A DNA stretch of 64,000 nucleotides from Acidobacteriota bacterium. Lineage in GTDB: Bacteria; Acidobacteriota; Blastocatellia; RBC074. This document shows, piece by piece, positions 52,432 through 62,600 of this stretch (positions are counted from its first letter, which is position 1; each line of letters opens with the position of its first letter). The translations under genes were made by a program, and so were the position numbers. The DNA is taken from the NCBI GenBank assembly GCA_018268995.1, contig JAFDVL010000012.1, forward strand, positions 1-64,000. Reading direction: 5' to 3'. A model generated the notes under the pieces. That model was not told where the DNA came from and searched no databases. It saw only the letters and a program-made list of their open reading frames with translations.

Positions 52432-54841
52432 GTAGGGTAGGCTGCCAGCGAGTTACCTTCGCAGGCACTTTTCCAACAGCCCCCCTCCAAACCGCTCGTG
52501 AGTCTTTCGATCTCAAGTCGGCTTTCCAGTGGTCTGTGTCGTTGACTTGTGCCGCGAGGGGCGTTCGCGATGAATTTCCGCGTGGCACATCTGACAGACG
52601 ACCAGGGTTTTGCGCTGGCGCATCGCCATCCGCTTCACCCATAACGGCTTTTCTTTCCGTCCGGGTTGCTTCAAATCCGCCAGCCTGCGAATGTGGTGAA
52701 CTTCACAGTTCAGTTCTGATCCGCACAGTTCACATTGTTCGGCCAGCAGCCGTTGAATCAGCTCACTCCGCAGACTGTTGTAGACCTGCGGCGGACGGTC
52801 GTTTATCACGGTGTGTTTCTGTCTTCGCAGTTCGATGCCTCCAAACCGCGCCACCAGTGGTTGCTTCTCCGCTCCTCGTGGCTGGCTGACTTCCAGCGCC
52901 TTGAGGGAGCCGTGCGGGGTCGCCACCACGGTTTGATACTTTCGCATTACCTGCCTCACACTGCTCCGATGTTTATCGGCCAGTGTTTTGGCTAACGAGA
53001 GTTTCATGACCCGGTGTAATTTCCAGAGGCGATGAACATTGAAGGCCCGCAAGTAATATTGCACGACACCCCGATATTCCGCTTGGTATTGCGCGACAAT
53101 CGTGAAGTCCGTATCACGCAGTCGCTCCGCGCGCTGTATCGGTTTACCGCGTTTCATATACTTAGCGCATTTGGTGCGGATCACGTCCACGGGAACTTTC
53201 AATCCCGGTGCGCCATTGATGCACCGCCGGTTGACTTTCCGACAGTGCTTATCATCGGCGTCCTGATTGACGATCTCGTAGCCGAGAAACCGCGCCGCTT
53301 TCGTGCGGGCGTGGGTGATCAAGGTCTTCTCCGGGGAGAGTTCGAGCTTGAGTTGTTCGCGCAGGAATGCTCCCAATTGCGCCTTGATCTGTACGGCTTC
53401 TTCCCGTGGCCCACTGAAACCGAGGAGCCAATCATCCGCATAGCGGCAATACCAGAGACGACGGAAATGCGGATCATGCGGATCGCGCGAAGGCATTTGC
53501 TGCGCCTGTTGACGCAGCTTCCGAGCCGCTTCGTGTTCTCCTGCCATCCGCTTCCTCCGTGCGGCATTGAGTAAGGCCATATACGGCGGATACGGTTTCC
53601 TGTGGTCACCGCGATTATTAGCTGGTAGGAGCACTGTCTCGACAAATTGATCCAACCGGTCCAGGTAGATATTGCTCAAGATGGGCCCGACCACACTGCC
53701 TTGCGGAACCCCGCTGAGACTTTCGTGGTATTGCCAATCTTCTAAGTATCCGGCCTTGAACAGGTGGGACAACAAGCGTAGAAAGCGATTGTCGTGCAGA
53801 TGCTCGCGTAGAATTGACACCGTGACTTCATGGTCAAGGCTGTCAAAACAGCGGGAAATATCGCCCTCGACATACCACTTCACCCCTCGCCAGTGCCGCG
53901 TAATCTCCTCCAACGCAGAGTGACAACCTCGGCCTGCACGAAAACCGTGAGAATGTTGACTGAACTGCGGTTCGTAATACGCTTCCAACAGGGAGCGTAT
54001 TACTTCTTGCAACAGCTTATCCGACCAAGTGGGCAAGCCGAGCGTGCGCAGTTTCCCTGACTTCTTTGGGATCTGCGTGCGCCTGACCGGCGTCCAGCGA
54101 TAGCGTTCCTCACGTAAGGCTGTGATGATCGCGTCAATCTTGGTCAGCGTCATACCATCGACGGTTTCCTTGGTCACGCCCGGAGTCATCGCCCCGTGAT
54201 TGCGATAGAGACGACTATAAGCACGAAGATAGAGGTCACGATTGTAAAGTTGCCGATAGATGTCCTCCAGCGGCAGTTGCCGTCTGCCACGTTCTCGAAT
54301 GATGTCCAGAATGGTTGCGGCGTTTCGCATCTCGCGTACCTCTCCACGTTGGTCATCAGATCACCTGTCCCCCTTCGCCAAGTACGTGGCTTTCCCGCGC
54401 TCCGACTACTACGAGGACTCCGTCACCCTAGGACTCGCGTCCCGTAGGCGATCCCGCGTTCCGTTGCGACTGAACGTCTCGAGTGCGACTTAGGTGCCCC
54501 ACTCATCCCCTTCAATGAACTCGTTGTTCATCGTCTGTCAGGCGGAGGTTACGCAGCGCGAAAGGCTAACGCTACGCTCCTGACAGCGCCGCTCCTAGAC
54601 GCTGTAGCGACGGGTGTGACGGTTCCACCACTGGGGATTGGGATTCAGGCAATCCAGCTTTCACCATATCGCACGAGCCTTGCAGGACGGCACCTTCAGC
54701 GTCTTCCAGTGACTCCCGCTTCTCCGATATGCTCTTGTCCCCTCCAACTTTCGTTTTCAGGTTAATCGGATGGCCCAGAAGTAATTCCTCCGAACTTCTC
54801 CTGACTGTGTCAGGGATTCAGTCGCGCGTTCCGCGGCGCAC
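52432..54841 (-). mobile_element. Inner group II intron inserted in domain V of the outer intron
   Basis: Runs from GTGCGCC at 54841 to ..CCCTAC at 52432 (AY end), 2410 nt, encoding a reverse transcriptase. A domain-V-like hairpin with a GAAA loop lies at 52489-52524 (AAGCCG arm, AGCGGTTT arm), less regular than the outer one. Its insertion point is inside the outer GAAA-closing stem. Confidence 0.8.
52513..54330 (-). CDS. ltrA: Group II intron reverse transcriptase/maturase (inner intron)
   Basis: 605 residues. RT domain with PKKSGKLRTLGLPTWSDKLL, YVEGDISRCFDSLDHEV, SGVPQGSVVGPILSNIYLD and the catalytic YCRYADDWLLG. A maturase X domain follows, then a C-terminal HNH endonuclease (CELCGSELNCEVHHIRRL, CQMCHAEIHRE). 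The stop TGA falls inside the putative domain V. All three activities for splicing and retrohoming look present. Confidence 0.92.
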   Translation of the reverse strand: MRNAATILDIIRERGRRQLPLEDIYRQLYNRDLYLRAYSRLYRNHGAMTPGVTKETVDGMTLTKIDAIITALREERYRWTPVRRTQIPKKSGKLRTLGLPTWSDKLLQEVIRSLLEAYYEPQFSQHSHGFRAGRGCHSALEEITRHWRGVKWYVEGDISRCFDSLDHEVTVSILREHLHDNRFLRLLSHLFKAGYLEDWQYHESLSGVPQGSVVGPILSNIYLDRLDQFVETVLLPANNRGDHRKPYPPYMALLNAARRKRMAGEHEAARKLRQQAQQMPSRDPHDPHFRRLWYCRYADDWLLGFSGPREEAVQIKAQLGAFLREQLKLELSPEKTLITHARTKAARFLGYEIVNQDADDKHCRKVNRRCINGAPGLKVPVDVIRTKCAKYMKRGKPIQRAERLRDTDFTIVAQYQAEYRGVVQYYLRAFNVHRLWKLHRVMKLSLAKTLADKHRSSVRQVMRKYQTVVATPHGSLKALEVSQPRGAEKQPLVARFGGIELRRQKHTVINDRPPQVYNSLRSELIQRLLAEQCELCGSELNCEVHHIRRLADLKQPGRKEKPLWVKRMAMRQRKTLVVCQMCHAEIHRERPSRHKSTTQTTGKPT

Positions 54842-54850
54842 ACTTTCGCT

Positions 54851-56572
54851 TCAATCAGCTCGAGCCACTCCAACGCCCTTTACAGAACGCGGTTTCCTCA
54901 CTTCCAACTTCAGGCGATGCACTTGCCGATGACACTCTGGATGCAGCAAAACGAGATTATCGAGCGTATCTTTCCCGCCTTTGGAGCGCCAAATCAGGTG
55001 ATGGCGTTGCCATTCACTCTGTTCGGTGATCTCTTGGCGACAAATCGGACAGATACCCTCCTGTTCTCGATACAAAGCGAGCAACTGTTGGCGTCCTTGC
55101 AAGGTCGCCTTCATCTTGGCATCTACCCGATGCTCGAAATAGGCTTCCCACGCAGGATCGTAAGGATTGGCTGCTCCTTTGATTTTCACGTGTCGCTTAA
55201 TGGGCACGTGGGCGGCTTTTCGTAGGGTGACGGTTTGTGTCGCCCCATCTTGTCCCATCACCGTTCCCGTAAACACCCAATGATCACCGCCGACCGTGGT
55301 AAAGTATTTCTCTTTAATCCACCGTTGCGGTTTGTGAGGGTGTCTACGTTGTGCCCAACGCCAGAGTGCTTGAAAGATCGCTTGGTCGAGTTTGCCAAAG
55401 GTTTGCTTGCTCACCACGTGCTGATGATAATTCGTCCAACCTTGAATGAGAGGATTAAGTTGGACGATCAAATGCCCCGCCGCGGCTTGCGCATTCCTTT
55501 TGATGCAGTCTCGGATTTTAGTGAGGATGGCCGCCACACTCGCTTTGGATGGGGTGATAATGATCTTGCCATCCTGCGCGCGGCGGATCTGTTGTCCGAG
55601 GAAATCAAAGCCATCCGCAATGTGTGTGATCCTGGTTTTGGCGGGTGCCAATTCCAGTCCTCGTGTTTGTAAAAATTCTTCCACGAGGGGTTTGACCTCT
55701 TGCTCCAGCAACTCTTTCGAGCAACCGGTAATAATGAAGTCGTCACAGTAGCGTACCAGATTGACTTTCACGCAGCGGCTTAGGGCGGTGGCTTGTGGGT
55801 ATTTCTCCCGCAGCTTCTGCTCTAATCCGTCTAAGGTAAAATTCGCCAATACGGGGGACGCTGGCCCACCTTGCGGGGTGCCGCTTTCGGTGGGCTGAAG
55901 GATGTCTTGCTCGATAAACCCGGCCTTGAGCCACTTGCGGAGGATCAGCTTCTCCATTGGGATATGAGCTTCTAACCATGGGTGAGAAATGGTGTCAAAG
56001 CAAGCGCGAATGTCGCCCTCCAAAATCCAGGTGGGGCCACCACGCCGGCTCAGAAGGTTGTGGCATTGTCCAATGGCATCTGCCGGGGAACGTTCCCTTC
56101 GGAACCCATAGGAGTTCGGGTCGGCCTGGCATTCAGCGATGGGATCCAGCGCTTGGACGTAGAGCGTTTGCATGGCTCTGTCCCGCATTGTGGGAATGGA
56201 GAGCGGGCGTTCTTGCCCGTTGGCCTTGGGGATGGAAACGCGTTTGAGCGGCGCGGGTTGGTACCCACGCGGCTGCAACGCAGCAAGGGCTTGTGCTTTC
56301 TTGGCCGGGGTCTCCCAGAGGATGCCGTCTACGCCCGGCGTTTTCTTGCCTGTGTTTTCGGTCACTCGTCGAACAGCCAGTGCTTTGGCGCTGAACGAGC
56401 GGGTCAAGAGTCGTTGCAAAGCTTTCACTTTGCCCCAACGCTGGGCCTGGATAGCCTGCACCATACGCGCCTGAAGCCGACGAACGTTTTGGTAGACTTT
56501 GTCCCATTGGATGGAGTCCCAATCTATGTCCGCGTCGGAGAACGCACCAGAAGATGTGGTCATCCCTGTCAT
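54851..56572 (-). CDS. ltrA: Group II intron reverse transcriptase/maturase (outer intron)
   Basis: 573 residues: RVTENTGKKTPGVDG, RVSIPKANGQERPLSIPTMR, WILEGDIRACFDTISH, GTPQGGPASPVLANFTLD and the catalytic LVRYCDDFIITG. Then a maturase domain (GWTNYHQHVVSKQTFGKLD) and HNH (CPICRQEITEQSEWQRHHL, LLHPECHRQVH). The last codons (ARAD-stop) lie in domain V, just before the inner intron begins. Distinct from the inner protein, so the two introns belong to different lineages. Confidence 0.92.
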   Translation of the reverse strand: MTGMTTSSGAFSDADIDWDSIQWDKVYQNVRRLQARMVQAIQAQRWGKVKALQRLLTRSFSAKALAVRRVTENTGKKTPGVDGILWETPAKKAQALAALQPRGYQPAPLKRVSIPKANGQERPLSIPTMRDRAMQTLYVQALDPIAECQADPNSYGFRRERSPADAIGQCHNLLSRRGGPTWILEGDIRACFDTISHPWLEAHIPMEKLILRKWLKAGFIEQDILQPTESGTPQGGPASPVLANFTLDGLEQKLREKYPQATALSRCVKVNLVRYCDDFIITGCSKELLEQEVKPLVEEFLQTRGLELAPAKTRITHIADGFDFLGQQIRRAQDGKIIITPSKASVAAILTKIRDCIKRNAQAAAGHLIVQLNPLIQGWTNYHQHVVSKQTFGKLDQAIFQALWRWAQRRHPHKPQRWIKEKYFTTVGGDHWVFTGTVMGQDGATQTVTLRKAAHVPIKRHVKIKGAANPYDPAWEAYFEHRVDAKMKATLQGRQQLLALYREQEGICPICRQEITEQSEWQRHHLIWRSKGGKDTLDNLVLLHPECHRQVHRLKLEVRKPRSVKGVGVARAD

Positions 56573-57078
56573 CTGCTTTTCCTCCTCAAGTCGGTTGCTC
56601 AGGTTCTCTGGTGAAGAGCGACCACGTGGAAGTCAGCGCACTTTCGTGTGGAGTGATCTTGTCTTGCGACGCAACTCCTATCCATCCCATTACAGGATGA
56701 CCTTCGCTTTTTCCACTTTCCTCTACCCGCATTTCCAACGGCTGTTCTCACGAGTAGCTTTCCTCTGCGGAGGGGAAATACGGGCTTACCACGTTCCGTC
56801 TCAGTAACCGGAGGGGGGAGGTCTTGCCTTTCCACCGGTGGGGCAGCATCTGCGTGGGAGCAAAATGTAGACTCCCAACCTGCCCACGTGCCTGTTGGCT
56901 CAAGCGTAACAGCCTCTTGCGCTTGTTTCATATCACGATGTTTAGCGGCAATTCAGTTCACTTGACCATACCCTCCATCCCTAGCGCCCGACCGCCTTGA
57001 GGCTGGCAGTCCCAGTCGTGGCTCATGCCTTGAACTGGCATCCAAAGATGAGGCTACATTGTCCCGGCAGCTTCGCAC

Positions 57079-57669
57079 CCCGTCATTACTAACGACGCAC
57101 GTGCCGGTAGGGAACAATTGGCAGAACAATTGGTGATGTCATCATAGTGAAGCATCACAGTTACTGAGGCGACTTCGTGTCGCACACATTCATTATGAGT
57201 CAATGCGATCCTTTCAACCAGAGCTAACGCCAGCAACGATGCTACAAATCGCTAAATTGCACAGCCCATTTCGTGTGGAGGCGAATCAGAAATTTACGGG
57301 CGCGAGCATCCGAATGGCCTTTCCACTAAGCCCACAATTTTGCCAGGCTAACGGATCCAAATCTCCAAAACCTCAACGCTACGTCAAATACATCTAGCGG
57401 GTTGACCTATAAAGAGCACATAACAGGCTCTCCCAGTCGCCAATATTAGTGACCTATCACTGTAAATAAATGATCATCTACTGAAATATGCTACTGAAGC
57501 ATCAGTACTTGATAATTAAGGAGTTAACACTTGGAACAGGAATTGCGCATTGTTGGGATAGTAATTATGCATTGAAGTATCGCGTAAGTAATTGCGTTTC
57601 ACAATCAACATGTCTAATGCAGTGTCTTTTATTCTTGAAAGCACTACTTGGATGAGAGGAGATGAGAGA
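57079..57669. other. Gene-free stretch right of the twintron
   Basis: No gene supported. Next to the intron, GTCGTTA and TAATGAC can pair as a small hairpin (about 57083-57099), which may be part of the intron's target. The rest is unremarkable AT-rich DNA leading to the membrane protein gene. Confidence 0.4.
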
Positions 57670-58422
57670 ATGAAAGCTATAAAACACAATAAGCTTGCTC
57701 GGGCATATCTAACTGGTGCGCCAGACCTACGTTTAGCTGCGGCCAAGCGTGCAGAGGCCATATTATCACAAGATCAATATCGCTTAGAAGATGCGCGATC
57801 ACACCAAGAAACAGAATATACGCATAACTTGGAAGCGTGGTCGTCGCGAAAAATATCAAGCCCCCTTCGACCACAACCTATTCAGCAAGACGTGCGTTAT
57901 GGGCGCTTTTACCAGATTGCTGCGGTCGTCTTGGGTGTTGCTGAAGTGGCGCTTTTTTGGTCTATGGCTGTGAGCTTCGGGGTCAATCCATTCTTTTCAT
58001 TAATTCTCGCAACGGTCTTTACCTGGGGACTTAGAGCTACATTGCTGGCAAGCTGGTACGATCCGTCGCGTCCAACGGAAACCAAGCGTCGTTTACAGAA
58101 GTTTGTGCTACTACCTTCGCTACTTCTGCTTTTGCTTACAGGGGCGACATTATCTCTTGCGCGGCTGGTGCCAGGGGCAATCGCACTGCTTCTACTTGAT
58201 TGGATCAATGGCGCGCTATTCCTTTTGAGCATGAGTTGCCTGGGGTTGGCGTCGGGGCTCTTCGCGATTGCCGATTTATTGCTATGGTCACTGCGCGCTA
58301 CCAAGAATTATGAGGCGACTATGAGCGAATTGGCTGAAACTATTCATGAGCGGAGCGTCGTCATGGAAATCATTCGTGACATAGGTGGTGGCGTGCAGCG
58401 TTATCTTCCGCCAGCGCAATAA
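57670..58422 (+). CDS. Membrane protein of unknown function
   Basis: 250 residues from the ATG at 57670, chosen for AGGAG 8 nt upstream over in-frame starts at 57592 (TTG), 57610 and 57652. The first 80 residues are soluble and helical. Then come four hydrophobic segments (about FYQIAAVVLGVAEVALFW, FFSLILATVFTWGLRATLL, LLPSLLLLLLTGATL, AIALLLLDWINGALFLLSMS with LGLASGLFAIADLLLW), and a short polar tail. Not recognised. It precedes a vWA-like lipoprotein by 100 bp on the same strand, probably one transcript. Confidence 0.7.
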   Translation: MKAIKHNKLARAYLTGAPDLRLAAAKRAEAILSQDQYRLEDARSHQETEYTHNLEAWSSRKISSPLRPQPIQQDVRYGRFYQIAAVVLGVAEVALFWSMAVSFGVNPFFSLILATVFTWGLRATLLASWYDPSRPTETKRRLQKFVLLPSLLLLLLTGATLSLARLVPGAIALLLLDWINGALFLLSMSCLGLASGLFAIADLLLWSLRATKNYEATMSELAETIHERSVVMEIIRDIGGGVQRYLPPAQ

Positions 58423-58521
58423 TTGCTCGCCTTCCAATCTGTAGGCCAAATGCTGTCCTGTGATCAAAGAATGGCTTGGCGGCGGCAACAAGCCGCTGAG
58501 CAACATTAAATAGGGGGAATT

Positions 58522-59358
58522 ATGATTGCCGTCAATCTCGAAGAAATGAATCGTGCGGTTCCGAAATCGATTTGCAGAATTTCTATCGTCGTTGCCGTTC
58601 TCGTTGCGGGTTTGCTGATAAGTAGTTGTGGAAAAAGTTCCAGTGGAAAGCGTATTACAACTCCACCTAGTACCGACTTACAAGTTTATGTTGATTGGAG
58701 TATAAGCGCTGAGGATGAGTCGTTGAAAAGCTTTGCGGAGTTGTTTCTCAGCAATCTTCCTCAAATAGTTGAACAACAAGGAGTCGTCAATATCACAGTA
58801 TTCCAGTTTGGTAGCGATGGATGGAATGCGCCGAAAATCTGTACCATTGATAATTTCCCTGCTTTGCTACCGGTCAGCGTTGGTGAGGCGGGCGAGTTTA
58901 TCGGTCGCCTGAAGGACGCAAAGCAGGATGAGATGATGAAGCAGTATCGGGCGCAAGTACGAGAGCGTCTGTTAGGCATCAATGCTGCTAATTTGGTACC
59001 ACCAGAGAATATCCCTGAGCCATCGTGTACAGACCTTAACGGCGTATTTAAGCGAATTGCTGAAGCGCATAGCGAGCGGCGACAGCAATTTGTCGTAATC
59101 ACTGATGGTCATGGGAGTTGTGACGAGAGGCTTTTCCCAGTAAAGGCTCCTTCAGCTCCCGTCACACTCATTGTGGTATTGCTGCCGGAGAAGAGTCGCA
59201 GGAAAGCCAATCAACCAAAATATCGTCAATTCGAGCAGCGTTCTGATGAGATCAAGCAGTCTATCTCTTGGGCTATTGTCGTTCCGCACTTTACGGACAT
59301 TACGTCAGTTCTTAAGGAGTCTTTGGTAAAGAGTGGCAATCAGATTACGTCTGAGTAA
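58522..59358 (+). CDS. Lipoprotein with vWA-like domain
   Basis: 278 residues; AGGGGG precedes the ATG. The signal segment SIVVAVLVAGLLISSCGK has a lipobox ending in Cys, so it is predicted to be membrane-anchored. LQVYVDWSISAED gives a DxSxS metal site and QFVVITDGHGSCDE a second metal Asp, the MIDAS pattern of von Willebrand A domains. No enzyme motif. It may act with the upstream membrane protein; the role is unknown. Confidence 0.75.
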   Translation: MIAVNLEEMNRAVPKSICRISIVVAVLVAGLLISSCGKSSSGKRITTPPSTDLQVYVDWSISAEDESLKSFAELFLSNLPQIVEQQGVVNITVFQFGSDGWNAPKICTIDNFPALLPVSVGEAGEFIGRLKDAKQDEMMKQYRAQVRERLLGINAANLVPPENIPEPSCTDLNGVFKRIAEAHSERRQQFVVITDGHGSCDERLFPVKAPSAPVTLIVVLLPEKSRRKANQPKYRQFEQRSDEIKQSISWAIVVPHFTDITSVLKESLVKSGNQITSE

Positions 59359-59486
59359 GGAGATGAAGCGTTAACGCCTATTCGGCGATGGCTACAGATC
59401 GTCATCGCCCTTCAAGGAATTTTTAGGGTCACCTGTGCTAAGGCGCGTTAGACGCACTGACGCGCCACTAAATCAAGAGGGGAAAT

Positions 59487-59517
59487 TAAAAGAACCGCTT
59501 CGCGGGCGGTTCTTTTA
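59487..59517. terminator. Bidirectional rho-independent terminator
   Basis: AAAAGAACCGC, loop TTCGCG, GGCGGTTCTTTT: strong stem flanked by A and T runs on either side, 130 bp after the lipoprotein gene and 150 bp before the BACON protein gene. Confidence 0.88.
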
Positions 59518-59662
59518 ATTCATCGCGGCTTTCAGCTTTGGTGTGTTTTTATGCTGACTCATTCTAAGCTGAAGCCATAGCGATAGCAACTCCTCTATTT
59601 TCAACCTGTACTTGCGCGGGTATAGCCGTGTTCGCGCAAGTTACTTCCACGAGGAGGATACT

Positions 59663-62600
59663 ATGCAACGGTTTCATCAACTGATTACTAATACTCAATT
59701 TCCGACCACGAGACGGTGGATATTCACCTATCTTCTCTTCTTATCACTTATTGCCTTAGCCATTGGGATTGGTTGTGGCGTTTCCGCACAACAACCTACT
59801 GTCGCGCTTGAGGCCGAGCCGCAAGTGGACGACAACAAAACCTACACTGGTTCTATCTCCGCGTTCCCGATTTCCGACCGCACAGGAGGTATCAATGTTT
59901 CCTTCACAGGTGATCGGAATAACAATGGCTATTGCCGTTATGAAATCGCCACCCAAAAAGACGGGCCGTTTACGGCGGCGTTCTCCTTCCGCGAGTATTT
60001 GGCAAGCACGCCGGATTGGCGCAACAGCTTCTTTTTGGGACTCACGCCCAACACCAAATATTTCATCCGTCTGACGTTCGAGGACCCGGATGGTGTGATT
60101 GGCCCCAAGTCGCAAATCGCAGAATTCACGACGTTGGCATCGTCGTCTGCAGCAGTGTCAGTGGGAACCGCTACGGTGACGAGCGACAGAATGGAATTGA
60201 GCGTTGCGATTCCGATTACCGACGATAACAACACGAACAGCAATGGCAATGTTCAAGTGGGCGAATCTGCGACTGGGCCGTGGACGGAGAAATGTGGCTC
60301 GCTGACGAATGCGCCGTCCAAACGCTGTCGCATTCGTTCGCTCGTGCCGGGAAAGAGTTACTGGATTCGCACGACCGTGACCGATCCTGACGGCATTGCG
60401 AAGGGCAATGCGACACAGATTATCGGGCCGATCCGATATGATGGCCTTGAGAATTTGGCCTTCAATAAAACCGTAAGTGCGCCGCCCGGCTGGGGCTGCT
60501 GCTCCAATTCGCAAGTCCTCACTAACGGTCGCATTCAAGCGCCGAACTGGCAAGGGGGCTTTGCTTTGCCTGGTGGAGACAGTCGCTACGCAGGTGGTGC
60601 TCCAGGATGGAAGAGTATTGTAATTGATCTTGGCAAGCCGACCAAATTCAATACCGTTTCGATTTTCTACCATGACGCCGAGAACGTCCCGCTCGCGTGG
60701 AAAGTATCTGTCACGGACGACCCTAGATCGTACAAGGAAATTTTCTCCACGAACAGTCCGATGGGGCGCACGACTACGCAGCCGATGCCGGGTACGTGGT
60801 ATCAGCCAGGCGCTTTTCACGAAGCCCGTTTTGCGACCACGACCGCGCGTTACATGAAGTATGACCTTGACGACAGCACACTTTTTTCTGGATTGCACAC
60901 ATGGCTCATGCAGATCGAAGTGTATAACGCGACCGATGACCAATATCAGATTTACTCCAATCCGACAGATCCGCTGTTGTACAGCACAAGCCTCGCGTCT
61001 GGCGAACGGGTTGAAACGTTCGGCAACCGCAACGCACAAGGCGTCCCGGCTAACATCACAGCGATGAATGTTATGGATGTGGCTGGACAGCGGACACAAT
61101 TCATTCTCGACGCGCAAGGTCGTCCCGTTCAGATTGTGGCGTTCAACCAAACGGTCTTTCAGGTGGATTGGAAGGTGCCGACCGCTCCGGTTATCACTGC
61201 AACTTCACCGGACGGATCAATAGTCACGTATTCAAATTCAACGACGTACAAAACTCAGCCGGTGTTGTCACAAACGACACAAGCGCAATCCGAAGCAGCA
61301 ATCAACATTCAGTCTGTTGAAGCATTAACAGATAGCCTCGCCAAAGTGACGTTGCAGCAATGCAGTTTGCCAATGAAAGACGCGGCGGTGATGATGATTG
61401 CACGCACCTCCGTCGGCGATTTCACGCTGCCCGGCAAATCAAATGGCGACGGCAGCTATGACAATCCGATCTTGCTGCCGAACCGTCCGGCCAACGCTTC
61501 GGCAGAAGAGTTGTGCGCGGGAACAAAGAAGGCGGCGACCTCGCTTCAATCGGTGCTGGGCGCGGCGGTTACGCAACTCAGCAATCAACTGCGCGCGGGG
61601 TTTGGCACAACGACGGCCAACCAAGTGTTGCAGGCAGGCGCTGAGTCTGTCATCAAAGGCTTGCAAGCAACAGGCAAAGCCGTGAACGATCCCGGTTTGG
61701 TTTGTTCGCTTAGTAGCCAGCCGATCAATCGGTTCGCCACTGGCGTCAGCACCTTTGCCCTGGAATTGTTTGTTAATGGCACATCGCAGCGCATCTTTCC
61801 GAATGTGCCTGCAATTGGGCCGTTTCCGAATGAAATCGTTAACGTGAATACACGGACGGCGTGCGTTTGTCAGTATTCGCTTTCGACTTACGAAAAAACC
61901 TATACGGCATTCGTAACCAACGATTCGATTGAGGTCAGTGCACCCCCGGAATGCTATTGGGAAGCCACCGTGAGCGGGGATAAAGATATGCTCAAGCTCG
62001 GTGTGGCAACGGGTAAAGGGAGCGGTACGGTGCGCTTCACGGTCACTGAAAATAGTGGGACTACGCCGCGGACAGCAGCGATCAAAATCGCCGATAAAAC
62101 GTTTACGGCAAAGCAGAGCGGTAGTTCCTGTCGGTACACTATTGATCCGCTCTATGAATCCGTCAATTCTCTGGGGGGAAAGAAAGAATTCACGATTGCC
62201 CCAACAGATGGATGCTCCTGGTCGGTGGTGTCGTCCGCAGACTGGATCAACATCACATCGCCGATTACGTCAGGGAATACTTCTGCCAAGATTCTCTACA
62301 CGGTTTTGCCCAATAACACTGGGGCAGAACGCACTGACGCAATCAAGGCGGGAGATCAAATTCACACGGTTCGGCAAAGCGCAATCTGTGCGAATTCGGT
62401 GTCCCCGATTGATCGTCGGTTTACTGCAGACGGCGGCACTGGATTCGTCTCTGTGAACGCAGAAACGGCGTGTCCCTGGGTGGTGACCGATGTGCCGGAC
62501 TGGGTGAAGCCGGAGCGCGTGCAAGGACAAGGCACAGGCACAGTGAGCTACACGGTGTCGAGCAATCCCAACCCTGGTCAGCGCATTGCCACGATCAAAG

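Larger units (their letters stand above)
52374..57078 (-). mobile_element. Outer group II intron, split by an inner intron (twintron)
   Basis: Minus strand. The proposed 5' end is GTGCG at 57078 (a second GTGCG at 57100 is possible). The 3' end is near 52374, ending GACTAC. Its domain V is split at 54842/52431. Joining the halves gives exactly 34 nt: GAGCUGAUU, GAAGC, GAAA loop, GUUUC, CC bulge, GAUCAGUUC. That is a canonical domain V. Excluding the inner intron it is about 2.3 kb with its own maturase gene. Confidence 0.82.

Noticed and set aside
57083..57099. Hairpin at the outer intron 5' exon as proof of a group IIC target
   Set aside because: Both introns encode HNH endonucleases, which class C introns usually lack, and the hairpin is short.
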